Assembly (NCBI GenBank): GCA_022225965.2
Contig: JAKJXP020000030.1
Coordinates: forward strand, 62,001 to 126,000
Source of the DNA: Diatrype stigma
Lineage: Eukaryota; Ascomycota; Sordariomycetes; Xylariales; Diatrypaceae
Length of the DNA: 64,000 bases
Reading direction: 5' to 3'
Every line of letters begins with the position of its first letter. Positions within the stretch are counted from its first letter, which is position 1. A model generated the notes under the pieces. It saw only the letters and a program-made list of their open reading frames with translations, made no database searches and was not told the origin of the DNA. Made by a program: the position numbers and the translations under genes. Shown here in pieces: positions 48,999 to 61,600 of this stretch.

Positions 48999-49792
48999 TC
49001 AACCTAGCTTCTGCAGATAGCCCTGGGCTATTAGACGTTCAACGTCACCTTGGCGAACGTAAAACTGGCTGTTCTTCGTCAAAGTGATAGCTCTAATATT
49101 GTGTCAATGGGTGTGAAAGTTCGGGGGTGGGGGAGGCAAGCTCGAGCCATTGGGATCTTACCCGTATTCGGTCTGGATCTCACCGGCATCCTTCAGGACT
49201 CGGACATCGATGAACAAGTCGCGAGGGGGCTCCAAACTACCCGTCAGATCAATGTCGGTATATTGACCTTTATAGGCAGCAAGCAGATCGCTATACTGCC
49301 GCACATAGTCCTCTTCTTGCGGACTCAAACTACTAGTGTTACCATCACTACTTCCGATGCCATTGCCCGCCCCTCCAGGACCGTCTCTAACTTGTTGCCC
49401 GGCAAGATCGACTACATCGTAGCCCTTCCAGACTAGTTCCTCCAGTCTATCCGTCCGTGTTCTATGGTATGCGAGCAGGCATCGCTTGTTCCTCCGCATC
49501 GACAGATGATTGACGAGCAGAGTACAAGCGGTAGCTTGGTCATCGGTTGGCACGAACGACCCCTGAAATGGCTCTAACAGCCTCGCAACATCCTTGTCTA
49601 GATCGCGAACCTCACGCGTGACGGCACGGACTATTTCCGTTTGATATGGTGGCAGATGTGTCAGATTCTGAGTTCTTTTGGCGTGTTGAACCTAGTCGGG
49701 GTTAATATCTCGAGATGTTTCAAGTTTCTTGACTGACAAGTTTCTTGACTGATAGAAATCCTTACGAGTTTGTTTCCCAAATCACCGTACAT
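48999..49792 (-). CDS. PSF1: GINS complex subunit PSF1
   Basis: Subunit of the GINS tetramer, which with Cdc45 and Mcm2-7 forms the replicative CMG helicase. Three exons on the minus strand, 49792-49766 (only nine codons, MYGDLGNKL), 49691-49162 and 49092-48999, join in frame to 216 residues. The start 'MYGD-x-GNKLV' and 'RNKRCLLAYHRTRTDRLEEL' are strong Psf1 hallmarks. 'SPQEEDYVRQYSDLLAAYKG' marks the end of the A-domain; 'PPRDLFIDVRVLKDAGEIQTEYG' and the final 'QFYVRQGDVERLI...GYL' form the B-domain. A short Gly/Ser-rich insert lies before 'SSLSPQEED'. The tiny first exon was placed from the conserved N-terminus and the splice consensus (gtaagg...ctag). Confidence 0.92.
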
Positions 49793-50348
49793 GGTGAGAG
49801 CTGTACTGGGTCTTTGGGAGAGTACCTAAGCTTTATATCGGCAGACGGCAGAACAGCACCCGAAGTTCTCTAAGATACCAGAGTTGTTTGTGAGCACCTC
49901 AAACATCGACCAGAAGATGGATATACGTCTTTTTTGAACGCGAGAAAGGACGCGATTTGATTGGGCTGGCACGCGCTTCCCTTACTATCAGGTATCGTTA
50001 AGCGTCGGGTGTCGGATGTCGGGTGTCCAGCCAGGCTGCCAGGCTGCCAGGTTGAAGGAGGGGTTGTATGTACTTTTCGTAAGAGGTCTAAAAGTTCGTA
50101 GGGCTAGTGCCGTAAATGGCCCCCAATGAGGTATGTAGCACCCCGCGATGCTAAAATAAATTTCAATGAGCTTTTTCTTCACGACCCCGCGATTGCACTA
50201 TAGATTACAGATTTTAGTGCAGTCGAACCACAAGCTCCTTTTCAGACTCTCCGGATTGCTCTGCAAATCTAACCCGAAGACAATTGCCACGACCCCAATC
50301 GGAAAGCTGGTAACGGGAGAAGAACAGACTTACTAGAATCATCACAAA
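49793..50348. promoter_or_regulatory. Divergent promoter region PSF1 / ADE16
   Basis: About 555 bp between a replication gene and a purine synthesis gene. It includes short direct repeats such as 'gtcgggtgtcggatgtcggg' at about 50004-50027 and 'gccaggctgccaggctgcca' at about 50030-50049. No other feature is recognised. Confidence 0.4.
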
Positions 50349-52258
50349 ATGGCCGCTCAACGAATTGCCATCGTCTCTGTCTTCGACAAGACTGGCCTGC
50401 TGGACCTGGCCAAGGGCCTTGTCGCTCAGCAGGTCCGCATCCTGGCCAGTGGTGGCACTGCTAAAATGATCCGCGAGTCGGGATTTCCGGTCGAGTTAGT
50501 AGAGCTTTCGATGTTCACCTGTTTACTTGTCATGCGCTGCCAGACTAACAAATGGGCGATAGGGATATCTCGGCCATCACCAAAGCTCCGGAAATGCTCG
50601 CTGGCCGGGTAAAGACGCTACACCCAGCCGTCCATGCCGGAATCTTGGCCCGAAACCTCGCTTCAGATGAGAAGGACCTGGCCGAGCAGAGCATTGATAA
50701 AGTCGACTATGTCATCTGCAACCTCTACCCTTTCAAAGACACCGTTGCGAAACCCAATGTTACCGTGCAGGAAGCTGTCGAGGAGATCGACATTGGAGGT
50801 GTTACCTTGATCCGAGCTGCAGCCAAGAACCACGCCAGAGTCGCGATCCTGAGCGACCCCAACGACTACGCCGAATTCTTGAAAGAGCTCGAGAGCGGCG
50901 ACCTTAAGGATGAGAGCCGCAAGAGATATGCCCTCAAGGCCTTCGAGCACACGGCGGACTACGATGCTAACATCTCGGCTTTCTTCCGTGCCCGCTACTC
51001 CGGAAATGGCGAGCAACAACTTACGCTTCGCTATGGCGCCAACCCGCACCAGAAGCCCGCCTCTGCTTACACCACATCTTCGAACTTGCCCTTCAAGGTC
51101 TTGTGTGGTGCCCCCGGGTACATCAACCTTCTGGATGCTTTAAACAGCTGGCCCTTGGTTAAGGAACTCAAGGCTGCTCTTGGGAAGCCCGCTGCTGCCA
51201 GCTTCAAGCATGTTTCCCCCGCTGGTGCCGCAATTGGCGTCCCCCTGAGCCCAGAGGAGCGCAAGGTCTACTTCGTCGATGATATCCAAGGTATCGAGAC
51301 ATCCGGTCTAGCCCAGGCGTACGCCCGTGCTCGTGGTGCAGACCGAATGAGCAGTTTCGGAGACATGATCGCTTTGAGTGATGTAGTCGATGTCCCCACC
51401 GCGAGCATCATCTCCAAAGAGGTTTCTGATGGTGTCATCGCACCAGGCTACGAAGATGCTGCCCTGGAGATTCTCAAGAAGAAGAAGGGCGGCAAGTTCC
51501 TTGTACTGCAGATCGACCCCGAGTATCAGCCTGACCCCACAGAGGTCAGGACTGTGTATGGCGTCACTTTAACTCAGCATCGCAATGACATTGCTATTAG
51601 CCCCGCTTCCTTCAGCCGGACCGTTACACCCAAGGACTTCACACTCCCCGAGTCGGCTACCAGAGATCTGACTGTTGCTACCATCGCACTTAAGTATACG
51701 CAAAGCAACTCCGTATGCTATGCCAAGAACGGACAGGTCGTAGGCCTTGGTGCTGGTCAGCAGTCTCGGATCCACTGCACTCGCCTCGCGGGCGATAAGG
51801 CTGACAACTGGTGGTTCCGTTTCCACCCCCGTGTTCTGGGTATCAAGTGGAAGAAGGGCACCAAGCGACCCGAGAAGAGCAATGCTATCGACTTGCTAGT
51901 TAGCGGCGAACTACCAAAGTCTGGCCCGGAGCGCGAGGCCTTCGAGGCGGTCTTCGAGGAAGTTCCGGCCGCCTTCACGGAGGAGGAGCGGGAGGATTGG
52001 GCTAGCAAGCTCGTCGATGTCGCGATCTCTAGCGATGCTTTCGTAAGTTTCCATCGATCAATCCCAGTTGCTCATATTCATTCCCGTACTAATGCAAATC
52101 AGTTCCCCTTCACTGACAACGTGTACCGCGCACACCGATCGGGCGTCAAGTACATGGCAGCACCGGGAGGTAGCCAGAACGACTCGGCTGTCTATGAGAC
52201 GGCAGAGAAACTCGGTATCGTGTTCGTGGAGCAAAACATTCGGCTCTTCCACCATTAG
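50349..52258 (+). CDS. ADE16: Bifunctional AICAR transformylase / IMP cyclohydrolase
   Basis: Catalyses the last two steps of de novo IMP synthesis: formylation of AICAR with 10-formyl-THF (EC 2.1.2.3) and cyclisation of FAICAR to IMP (EC 3.5.4.10). Exons 50349-50494, 50563-52042 and 52103-52258 join in frame to 593 residues, the usual length. The MGS-like cyclohydrolase domain starts '[20 protein letters not shown]', with '[13 protein letters not shown]', '[19 protein letters not shown]' and '[15 protein letters not shown]'. The transformylase domain carries '[12 protein letters not shown]', the catalytic '[11 protein letters not shown]' with Lys and His, '[20 protein letters not shown]' and 'GQQSRIHC'. 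The C-terminus 'ENVYRAH'-type motif appears as '[20 protein letters not shown]'. ADE16 is used for the family; yeast has two paralogues, ADE16 and ADE17. Confidence 0.96.
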
Positions 52259-53241
52259 AGCTTCATATAACATGAAAAGAGTGAATGAAAAGAAAGAAAG
52301 AAAGAAAAAGAATTCAGACAATACGGGATGCCTAAGAGGTATGGAAGATTAAGAGGTTTCAAAACAAAAACTTGAAGATACCCAATGTGGTGGCCACGAC
52401 AGGCTCAGCAGGGAGGAAAGACGGGGGGCGGTGGTGTGGAATGGGCGCCAGCTGACTGATCTGGAAATGTGTTTCAACCAGTGTTCTTGTAGATATTGAC
52501 GGGATTTCCTCTCGGGACAGGCATATGTCAACGATGAAATGAATAGATTCAACCCTATTTTCACATGGTCGATACAGCTTTATGTTAGACTGGCAAACCA
52601 TTCTTTGACTGATACTTCGAGACTCTGTGTGGTCCTTCCCGCTGGCCAAGCAAGGCAGACAATGAACCCTCTCCAGCCCCTTACTTTTGATATTTCCACT
52701 CCCAATTAGATGTAGTATTGACCGGAATTGTGAGTACAGTAGACATTTAGCCTGCCTTGTTGAAGAAGGATTAGAAGTACATGCCAAACAACACACGCGA
52801 CCTGTAGATGCGGTCGTTGAGGTTCTTGGTTGACTGGAATGGCTATCAATACTAGGTGGGCTTGAAAAGTTGCCAATTAAGAGATTGTGGATGGAAACCA
52901 AACTTATTTGTGATGAATACTTAGTTGCCCGACTCGGAATAGTTAGGAGCTACGTGGTCTACTATTTATCGCTTTAGCAAGTTAGGTGCTGGTGTAGAGG
53001 GTCGATGGATATCAGAACATATCAAGGAGAAAACGAGAATCTGAAGTGGTTTTACGGTATTTATTTTGTTTCATGTCTATGTGGCATCTGTAGGAATTCC
53101 ACAGACTTTGTGCCTAAAGTCCCATCCAGTTATTCCATCCCGTCATCATAATCATCAACTAGGCGTCATGACATTTGTATCATGTATCATGCAAAGGGGG
53201 TGTAGGATGCAACAGATGCTGCCCGCTCTCGTGGGAGCAGT
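52259..53241. other. Convergent intergenic region ADE16/EF1B
   Basis: About 980 bp. It holds an (AAAG)n run at about 52278-52308. A minus-strand open frame of 180 codons (52901-52359) exists but has no recognised similarity; it starts without a clear context and lies in what should be shared 3' sequence. Confidence 0.45.
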
Positions 53242-54396
53242 TTATAGCTTCATCATGGCGGCCTGTATCGAGGGTCAGCGCTAGTGGAGTATGGGCATGG
53301 AGTAGGTAACTTACAATATCGGAAGACTGAACGTACTCCTCGATCTCATCCTGGATCTCCTCTTGCAACTCAGTGAGACCGACCTTGTCATCCTCGACGA
53401 CCAAGTTGATCTGCAGCTTCTTGATACCGAAACCAACAGGCACCAGCTTGGAGGTACCCCAGACAAGACCATCCTTCTCAATGGCCCGGACAGCCGCCTC
53501 AAGAGCCACCATGTCGGTCTCATCGTCTAAGCGTACGGTTAGCTACTGGTCACCAATATACGATATTAAGAATGAGTCATACCCCAGGGCTTGATGTCCA
53601 AGGTAACCATAGACTTGGCGGCGACCTTGGGCTTGGCAGCCTTCTTCTCACGGTAGGCAGCCAGACGCTCCTCGCGAACTCTGACGGCCTCGGGGTCTTC
53701 CTCCTCCTCATCGCTAGCGAACAGGTCGACATCATCGTCCTCCTCGGCGGCCGGCGCCTTGGCTGGGTTCAGGGTGACCTCGGCGACATCCGGTCCATAG
53801 ACGGTGTAGGGCTTGGTGGCATCACCGGGAAGGGTAGGGAACTCCTCCTCGAAAGAGGCGATGTGCTTGTACCATCTTGCCGCATTGGGGTACTTGGAGG
53901 CATCAGGGGCAGAGCTGAGAGCCTTGTGGGTGGCAACATCGGCTTGCGAAGGCGAATAGCTATGAACGGCCAGGTTAGTGGAGGTTTACATCAGGTGCTT
54001 GTAGCTCGACGTGATGGATGTGTAGAATTTAGGCGAATCAGAGATGCACAGAGTGCTTGTACGTGTCCTCATTTGCAGGTCTTGAGTCTGCTCAGAAACA
54101 CGGACCAATGTTCTCATCATGAAAGGGGTTTGTTCAGGCCAGCAAGGCGCAGGAAGACCAAGAGCGCCAAATGTCGCGCTTGAGACATTGCGCTCAAGAA
54201 TAGCGGTTTTCGAGAGAGTGAGAAGCTCGGAACACTTACCCAACGACGTATGATCGAGTGGTCAACCAGCTGTTCAGGACTGCAAGATGATTTGTTAGTT
54301 GTTGTCGCTGCGTGGCCAAGCAAAGCGCGGTTAAAAGGTTTTCAGAGGCAACTTACCGGTCAGACCAGCATCAGTCAGGAGATCGGTGAAACCCAT
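53242..54396 (-). CDS. Translation elongation factor 1-beta (eEF1B alpha)
   Basis: Guanine nucleotide exchange factor that reloads eEF1A with GTP during translation elongation. Five exons on the minus strand, 54396-54357, 54279-54240, 53959-53583, 53526-53315 and 53262-53242, join in frame to 229 residues. The N-terminal GST-like helical segment ('[20 protein letters not shown]', '[18 protein letters not shown]') is followed by an acidic linker ('[16 protein letters not shown]'), the conserved '[16 protein letters not shown]' and the C-terminal exchange domain ('[17 protein letters not shown]', '[20 protein letters not shown]', '[16 protein letters not shown]'). The last exon codes only seven codons including the stop (AAMMKL). 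Intron 2, about 280 bp, is long for this window. Confidence 0.95.
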
Positions 54397-54949
54397 GTTG
54401 GCGGCGGAAAGAAGGGAATATGCGAAGAGAAACGGTAGGGTATCTTGGTGAAAGAGAAAAAAGAATAGTGAATAACGAAGTATGAAGAGGAAGAAGAACA
54501 GGAGGGGAGAAGGAAGGCCAGTCACTAAACGTTAGGTACGGAAGGCAATGGTGGGGTTGATGGAAAAAAATATCAAAATTGAGCAGGTCGCTCCGACGTT
54601 GCTGGGCTAGACCTGAAAAGCCAGGGCCACCGCTAAAAGTGGATTAGGCACAATACCCAGTTAGGTACCTACAGGTATGTACATATTTAGCTAGGCTTAT
54701 TAGGCCATTCAGGTGCCAGGTTAGCAGGTTAGGTACCGATACCTAGGGGTAGAGGGGTATCAGGTATCACGGGCCGTGACTGGAATCTATCGAACCAACG
54801 AGATTGCACTTCAAGGTTGCTGCATGGAAGTCGCACGCTGGAGGTCCTGTCGGGTCACAGACTCCCGACTACACGGTCACTGACGTCTGCCGTCAGTTGC
54901 CAGGCACGGGCGCGTAGGTTTTATCACTTACAGGAGAGAGCCCCATCAC
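54397..54949. promoter_or_regulatory. EF1B upstream region, last normal-composition DNA before the AT-rich block
   Basis: About 550 bp upstream of the elongation factor gene, of ordinary base composition, with several 'aggtacctaca/aggtatgtaca' motifs near 54663-54680 and 54730-54765. Composition changes abruptly within a few tens of bases near 54950. Confidence 0.45.
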
Positions 54950-55908
54950 GTCGGCATTAAAAGTTCCGATTACTTTAAATAATAAGAACTTATCGAAAAT
55001 TACGTAAAGTTAATACAGTTATAATACAATCTAAGAATAATTTTTATTATTACGGCTATTTTATTTATTCCGTTACCGTAATGCTTATTAAAATTAAACT
55101 TAATATTTACGCCGAACGTAAAAAAATTAATCGAAATTATAATATATTATTAATTCGTACGTAAATTATATTTAAAGGAAACATAAAACATATTAAAAAT
55201 AAACCAAAGCCAGTAAAAATTAACAAATTACGTAAACGTTTATTTATATTACGTATATTTTAAGCTTACTTTTAAAACATGCTTTACGATACGAATTTAT
55301 AAACTATCGTAAGCAAAAATTAAAACTAATTAAAATATACTTAAAGTATAATCTTAATATATACTTATAATTGTTTTAAACGAAAACCAAAAGGCTAATA
55401 AGCTTACGGTTATCGACGGCTTTATAAATATAACTAAAAGCGGAAATACGAATTTTTTTAATTGGTATTTAAATTAATCTTAATATAATTTTAAAGTAAT
55501 TTAAAAAAACTTATACGAAATAAGCTTTTCGTTATTTTCGCCGTTATTATTTTCGTTATAACGGCGTTAATAAATTAATATAATATAATTTTAAATTAAT
55601 TTTAAATTAAAAAACGTACCTTATTTTTCGAAATTTCGAATTCGACGGCGGCGTTATTAACTTAAACTATTAATATATATAAAATATAATTTTAATATAA
55701 ACGGAAATTAAATATGTAAATATATTTAATAACGACTTTTTTTACGAAGCCGCTTTAACCGTTTAGGCGCTTATTTAGGAAAGATTAAATTAAAACGGCG
55801 CCGAATAAGTTAAGAAACTGGTTCAAAAGCGCGTTAAAATGCAACTTGGCGCATTCTTTAATTAGTCTTCCTAAGGGCATAACGAATAGAAAATCGGATA
55901 ACGCGGGT

Positions 55909-56075
55909 AATTAAAAGGGCTGTAATTAAAGAGGCTACAGCTGGAAGGGCTATAACTGGAGAAGTTGCAATTAAAAGGGCTGCAACTAAAGGGGCTGTAA
56001 TTAAAGGGGCTGTAATTAAAGGAATTACAGCTAAAGAGGTTATAATTAAAGGGGCTATAGCTAGAAAAATGGGAA
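55909..56075 (+). repeat. 15-bp minisatellite in the AT-rich block
   Basis: About eleven imperfect tandem copies of a 15-bp unit of the form TAATTAAAGGGGCTG. On the plus strand the array lies in a stretch of 112 codons without a stop (55883-56218), which is long for this stop-dense region, and reads as pentapeptide repeats of the type A-V-I-K-G. No ATG precedes the array in that frame, so it may be a remnant of a repeat protein or non-coding. Confidence 0.8.
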
Positions 56076-58299
56076 TAATTAAAAATATAAAAAGTATAGG
56101 ATTTAGGAATAATTTAAAAAAAGATAATAAAAGTAAATATAATATAAATGCAACGCTAGAAATAAACGTTTCGGAAATGTCGTCGTCGGTTGTATTCGGA
56201 GCGGATTCGGTACGGTTTTAATTCGGTCGGGAAGCAGTTATAAAACAAAAAGGGACAGTTTAAAAATAAGGAATAAAATAAAGACAATTAAAACGTTAAA
56301 GTAAATGGTTAAAAAAAGGAAATAATACATAAAAGTCCTTTATTAATTTATTCATTATAAAACGTTTATAAAGCGAAAAAGAAAAAGAAAATAAATTATT
56401 AATAAGAATTAAATTATAACCAGTTTTAATATAGTTATGATTTAATTTAGCCGTATACGGAGATGGATTTTTATATAAAGGAATAAGGATATTAAATATA
56501 TGCGGAAAATATACATATCTCGATATAGGAATTCTTCGAAAAGGGGTAAGAAATAAACGAATAATAAATAAAGCCTTTCGGTTTAAAATAAATGGATTTA
56601 AAAATTAACGAAAAAAAGGTTTAATAATAAATAAAGAATTAAGGCTTATAAAGTTAAAAACCTAACGAAAACGAGGGCGAAAACGAAAACGAAATGGTAA
56701 TAAATTAATAAAAAAAGAATTGCTAATAAAAATAAATTCGAAAGCCTAAATAATAATTAAGAATATCAAGCAATTTAAGCCTTATATAAAATCATATTAA
56801 AATTAAACAAAAAAGTAACGAAAATTATATATATTATAAGGCAACGGAAATTAATTAATCCGTCATAATAAGCGAAAAAAGCAGAATCGGCGGCGTTATT
56901 AAAATTAATTTGGATACAATTTAAATATAATTTAAAATAATATAATAAACTTATGCAATTCGGTTATATTCGTTTATAAAACGGATTAAAAGCGAATCGT
57001 TAAGGTTGCTATATAATTAATCTTAATACGGTTTTGAATTAATTTAAATATATATCCCGGCTTTTAGGCAAATACCTAGCGGCGTTAAGTACCCGAAATA
57101 ACGTAACGGCGCATCGCATTAAATAAATCAATTTCAGTTTACCCGAAATTTAATTTCAGTATAATCTTATTATTTGGCAAGATTAATCTTAATGCGATTA
57201 CGAAAACCGCGCGTTTATAAAAAGTAAGCTATTTTAAATTAATTTCGGTACAGTTAAGGTTCGAACTTATAACGTATTTTATAAGCTATATTAATTATAT
57301 AAATAACGCTATAACTAATTAAATTAATATTAATTAAACGGATTTAAAATTAAATTTAATACGTACGATATTAAACTTCTTAAAGAAAGCGCCATAATAA
57401 AGGCCCGGACTAATCTTGCAAAAGCAGCTATAAAAATTAATTTAGGTATAATCTTAATATAATTCCGATACGTATATATACGGATTAGCTTTAATAACCA
57501 TATAAATCGAATTTAAACCTTGTACCGTAATATATGTTATTCGGATTAATTTTAATATAATCTTGGATTATTCGGAAATTAAACCTTAAATCGCGCCATG
57601 GTTTTTAGTAACAGCAGCCGCTATAATAATTAATAACAAAACTAAAACTAAATCAAAACGATACTTACGAAATTAATTATTCGGATTCGGGTTCGAAATT
57701 AAAGCTAAATAGGTTAATAAATAAATTAAAACTATACTGGAATTAAATAATATTTATCGATAACATAAAAAATATTGCCGTTTACGATAATAATAAAAGA
57801 TGTATTAATTAAAGATGCGATTAAAATATAATTTCGGTACGGATATAATTTTAATTTATTAGGAATTAAGCCATTATAAACAGCGGCGGCAACAAAAAGA
57901 AAAGCCATGGTTTCGATATGGTTTTTATTTAGTTTTAACAATAAATAAAAATAAATAATAATGCAATTTAAAACTATACTTAAATTATATAAAGCATATT
58001 TATAAAATAAATGCGAAACCTAAAGAAAACAAAAATTGAAATACATAAAAAAGGCGGGCTTTAAATAGGTTAAAACCAAATGCGGATTAATTTATAATTA
58101 ATAAACATTAAATTTTACATTAAACCTAATTTAATATTCGTACGCGTCTTTTTATATAACCGGCCTATTTCCATTTTGCTAATAACTTTTTGGCTAATTA
58201 AATTATTCCAAGGCCTAATTTGCAATCAAATTAATATAGGACTATATTAAGACTATATTATAATCGAGCTCTATTAATTTCTTAATTATACTTTATAAT

Positions 58300-58620
58300 C
58301 TATTTTAATAATTCCTGTTTTTTCTTTTCTAATGCTTGCATTTCAGCTTGTCTTTATTTTTCTGCAAGCCTTTCTTTTAATTTTATAATATAACTTCTTT
58401 TATTTGCAATTTCCTATTCGGATATAACACTTAATAATGGACCTTTTTTATATGAACTTGTTTAACGATTAGGTATAAAATGTATAATTATAAAATGATT
58501 TAATACTGGTTTTTATTTAGTTTAGGTACGTTTTTTTATTGGTTTATTCCGAAACCGATCATTATTTGCATTTAATACGAAATAAATAAGTGCAAAAAAT
58601 AAAGATATTGGCGGAATAAA
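58300..58620 (-). pseudogene. Stop-ridden coding remnant with coiled-coil segment
   Basis: One minus-strand frame over about 107 codons shows protein-like composition although interrupted by several TAA/TAG codons. The clearest part contains 'EIANKRSYIIKLKERLAEK', a stop, then 'RQAEMQALEKKKQELLK', which looks like a charged coiled coil. The stops stand where a Gln codon (CAA or CAG) would fit the surrounding pattern, as RIP predicts. It may be the C-terminal part of a transposase; I cannot identify the family. Confidence 0.4.
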
Positions 58621-61600
58621 AGAATTGGATTACATAATAAATAAATAAAGATAAGAATTAGTTAAAATATGGTTTATAAAAAAAGGAAATATAGAAATAG
58701 GTTCGGATTATTAAAATAATGGCAGCAATTACAGCTATAACGGCAAATTAAGAATTAAACCATTTGGACCCATATTAGGTTTAGTCTATAACTATACTTT
58801 AAGCATTTCTCGTAATTAGCTTTGCCGTTATTTTATAATTGGTTTAACCAAGTTATTAAATTTATCGTAATAAATAGGATTTAATAAAACCTTTTAATTT
58901 TGCCATCGTATAAATTATTTTAAAACTATTTTTAATATAATCCCAAAACGCTATATTAAGTTATTTAGGTTTATAATCGAAATATAATCTATAAATCGAA
59001 AGTTTATTAAAACGATATTAAATAAATCCAATAAATTAACTGGATTATAAAAAAACCATAGTTTCTTGCGTCGTTTTTAAGCATTCTTTAAATAATATTG
59101 CCTTAAATACCGATTAAAAACTATATTCAAAACGGGCTTAATATATATTACGTATATACTTAATTAATTTTTCGTATAAAATAAGCTTTATTTAATAAAT
59201 TTCGCTCTTAAAAATAAATCCCCAAAATATCAAAATTCGCATAACGATAAAAAAATAAATCGACAAATTTCCTAAACCTAAATTATTTTAAGTTTAATTA
59301 TAATTTAAATATATATTAATTATTATATATATTTATAATAAAATAATAAATATATATATAATATTACGCGGTCGACGGCCCAAAAGGCCATGCCGGTATA
59401 CGTTTAGTTCTAACATAATAGGAAACCTTAAACCGAAATCGAAAAAAAAAACCTATTAATTCGTACCGAAATCGCTCTTTTGGTTATATATAAAAGATAT
59501 CCAAAACGGTTTTTGCCCGCTTTTTATTATAGGAAGGCCTAAAGTTATTTATTAAATTAAAAGAAAAATTATAACGCAAAGCCGGTCCGGTTTTGCGCCG
59601 TAAACGTACGGTATACGTATTATTAAATGTAATATCGATATATTAAATAAGCGAAAATAAGTTATAAAGAAAGAAAAGGCGGTACGGGATAATCCGTACG
59701 CCCGATATATCGCTCCGGGTATAAATAAACCACTTATTCCAACCGGCATCGACGTAACGACGACTTAACCGGCAAAATAAATTATATACCGCTTTTAGGA
59801 TATAAATACCCTGCCCTTTTTTTGCCCGGAAATTTTTCCTTTTTTTCTTTTTTAACAACAATAACCAATCCAATACGTAATTTTCCCCCGCCATCGATTC
59901 GATCCTTAAAAATAAAAACTCGAATCGATTTTTCATTATTTTTTAATTCATTGCAATTATTTCCTTTACTTTTTATGTTATACGCGAATTCGAATCGTTT
60001 TTAGGCGTCCGGAAATCCGGACGTTTAAGGTCGGTCCGAATTCGCGTAATCCTTTATTACTTCCGACGTCGATTCGACGTTTATTAATTTCGATAATGTA
60101 TTGTTTAATTGTTTAATTTTATTTGCCCGTTCGCTTTATGGCCGATTTCGCTTCGTTTTTTCCGCTTTATCGTTTTATTATCGTTTTTACGGCTTAGCCG
60201 TTTCGACTTTGTAATGATATCGGGCCTTTTTAAAAAGCCCGCTTTCGATATTTCGATTTATTCCGATCTTTTATCGAAAAAAATGAAATACATGCTTTAT
60301 ACGTACCGCGTAACGAAAAACCCTTTTTTGTTTTATTGCGACCGTTATAAATCGTTCCGTTTTCGTATTGTTATGTTCCGATATTTAATCGATATAACTA
60401 ATAAATCTCGTCGATATATTACGTATAAGCATTATAAAAAAATCATTTCCGATTATTACGAAATAAACTTTTCGTTTTTTTTTCGAAGTCGTTTTAATTT
60501 CGTTTAATCCGTTGATAATTTTAAGCCCGAATTTCGAAAGTTCTGGTCGTTTATTACGAAATATTAAGCGGATCTTATCGAAAACGCGCAAAAAATAAAT
60601 TAAGATTTCCCATAAGTCGATTCGTATTAATTCCGTTTTAAAATATCGAACGTATATACGACGTTTTATATAAAATTCGGTCCGCTATACGTAAACGCGT
60701 TAAAAAATTGCCCGTTTACGCGTTGCTTTCGGGCGACCTTTTCGGTAACGTCGCAATAATTACGCTTATTTTTATTTGCATTTCGGCCCGTATTTATATC
60801 TTAATTTTTTCCGCTTAAATCCGTAACGAAATAAAACCGATTTCGCGTTTTAAATCCTTAAATATTAATATCCTTTAATTATTAAAATCTATTAAGGTAT
60901 ATTACTGCGATTTTAATTCGGCTTTTTTATTTAATCCTAATTTCGTTTATAATCGTCCGGCAATTGCCGCTTTTTTTTTTCCGGCAGTAACGAAAGCTTT
61001 TTTCGTATTTAATAAATGCGTTCCCGACGCGTTTTCGGCCGGCTTTTAAATCGGTCGCCTTTCGTTACGTTAACGATTAAATTATGATATTAATACGGCA
61101 TATATTTCGTCGTAATTTCGGTTGGCCTTTATATCGTTTTCGGATCAGCATTAAGCCGTTCGTTTTTTAATTTATACATCGTAATTAATTTCCTTATTTT
61201 CGGCAAAACGCCGTTTCATTTTTTTTTCAGAATCGGCTATAACAAATAAAATTATTTTCGTAATAATTTGTCCGTATTTAGTACGTCGTTAATCCGTATA
61301 CGTTAAGCCTTATTCGATAAAAAATTAACGTTTTATTTCAATAATAGCCTCGATATTAACTTATATTATTCGAATCGACCAAAACGTATTAACCATTTCG
61401 TTACGTAACCGGTTAAACTTATAATCGATAATGCTTCGTCGTATCGAAAACTTTTTAATTTTGCTAATAATGCCGGTCGAAAATGGACTATATTTAAGCA
61501 GTAATTTAAATAATGCGGTAGCGTTTTTTTTCATTACTTATAAGTACATATCGAAATAATATCGGAAATACGTCGTTCCGTTAAAAAGTTACGTAAGTTA

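Noticed and set aside
60109..60507. 132-codon plus-strand frame in the RIP block
   Set aside because: Phe/Tyr/Arg/Ile-rich sequence typical of AT-rich degraded DNA; no motif found on this strand.
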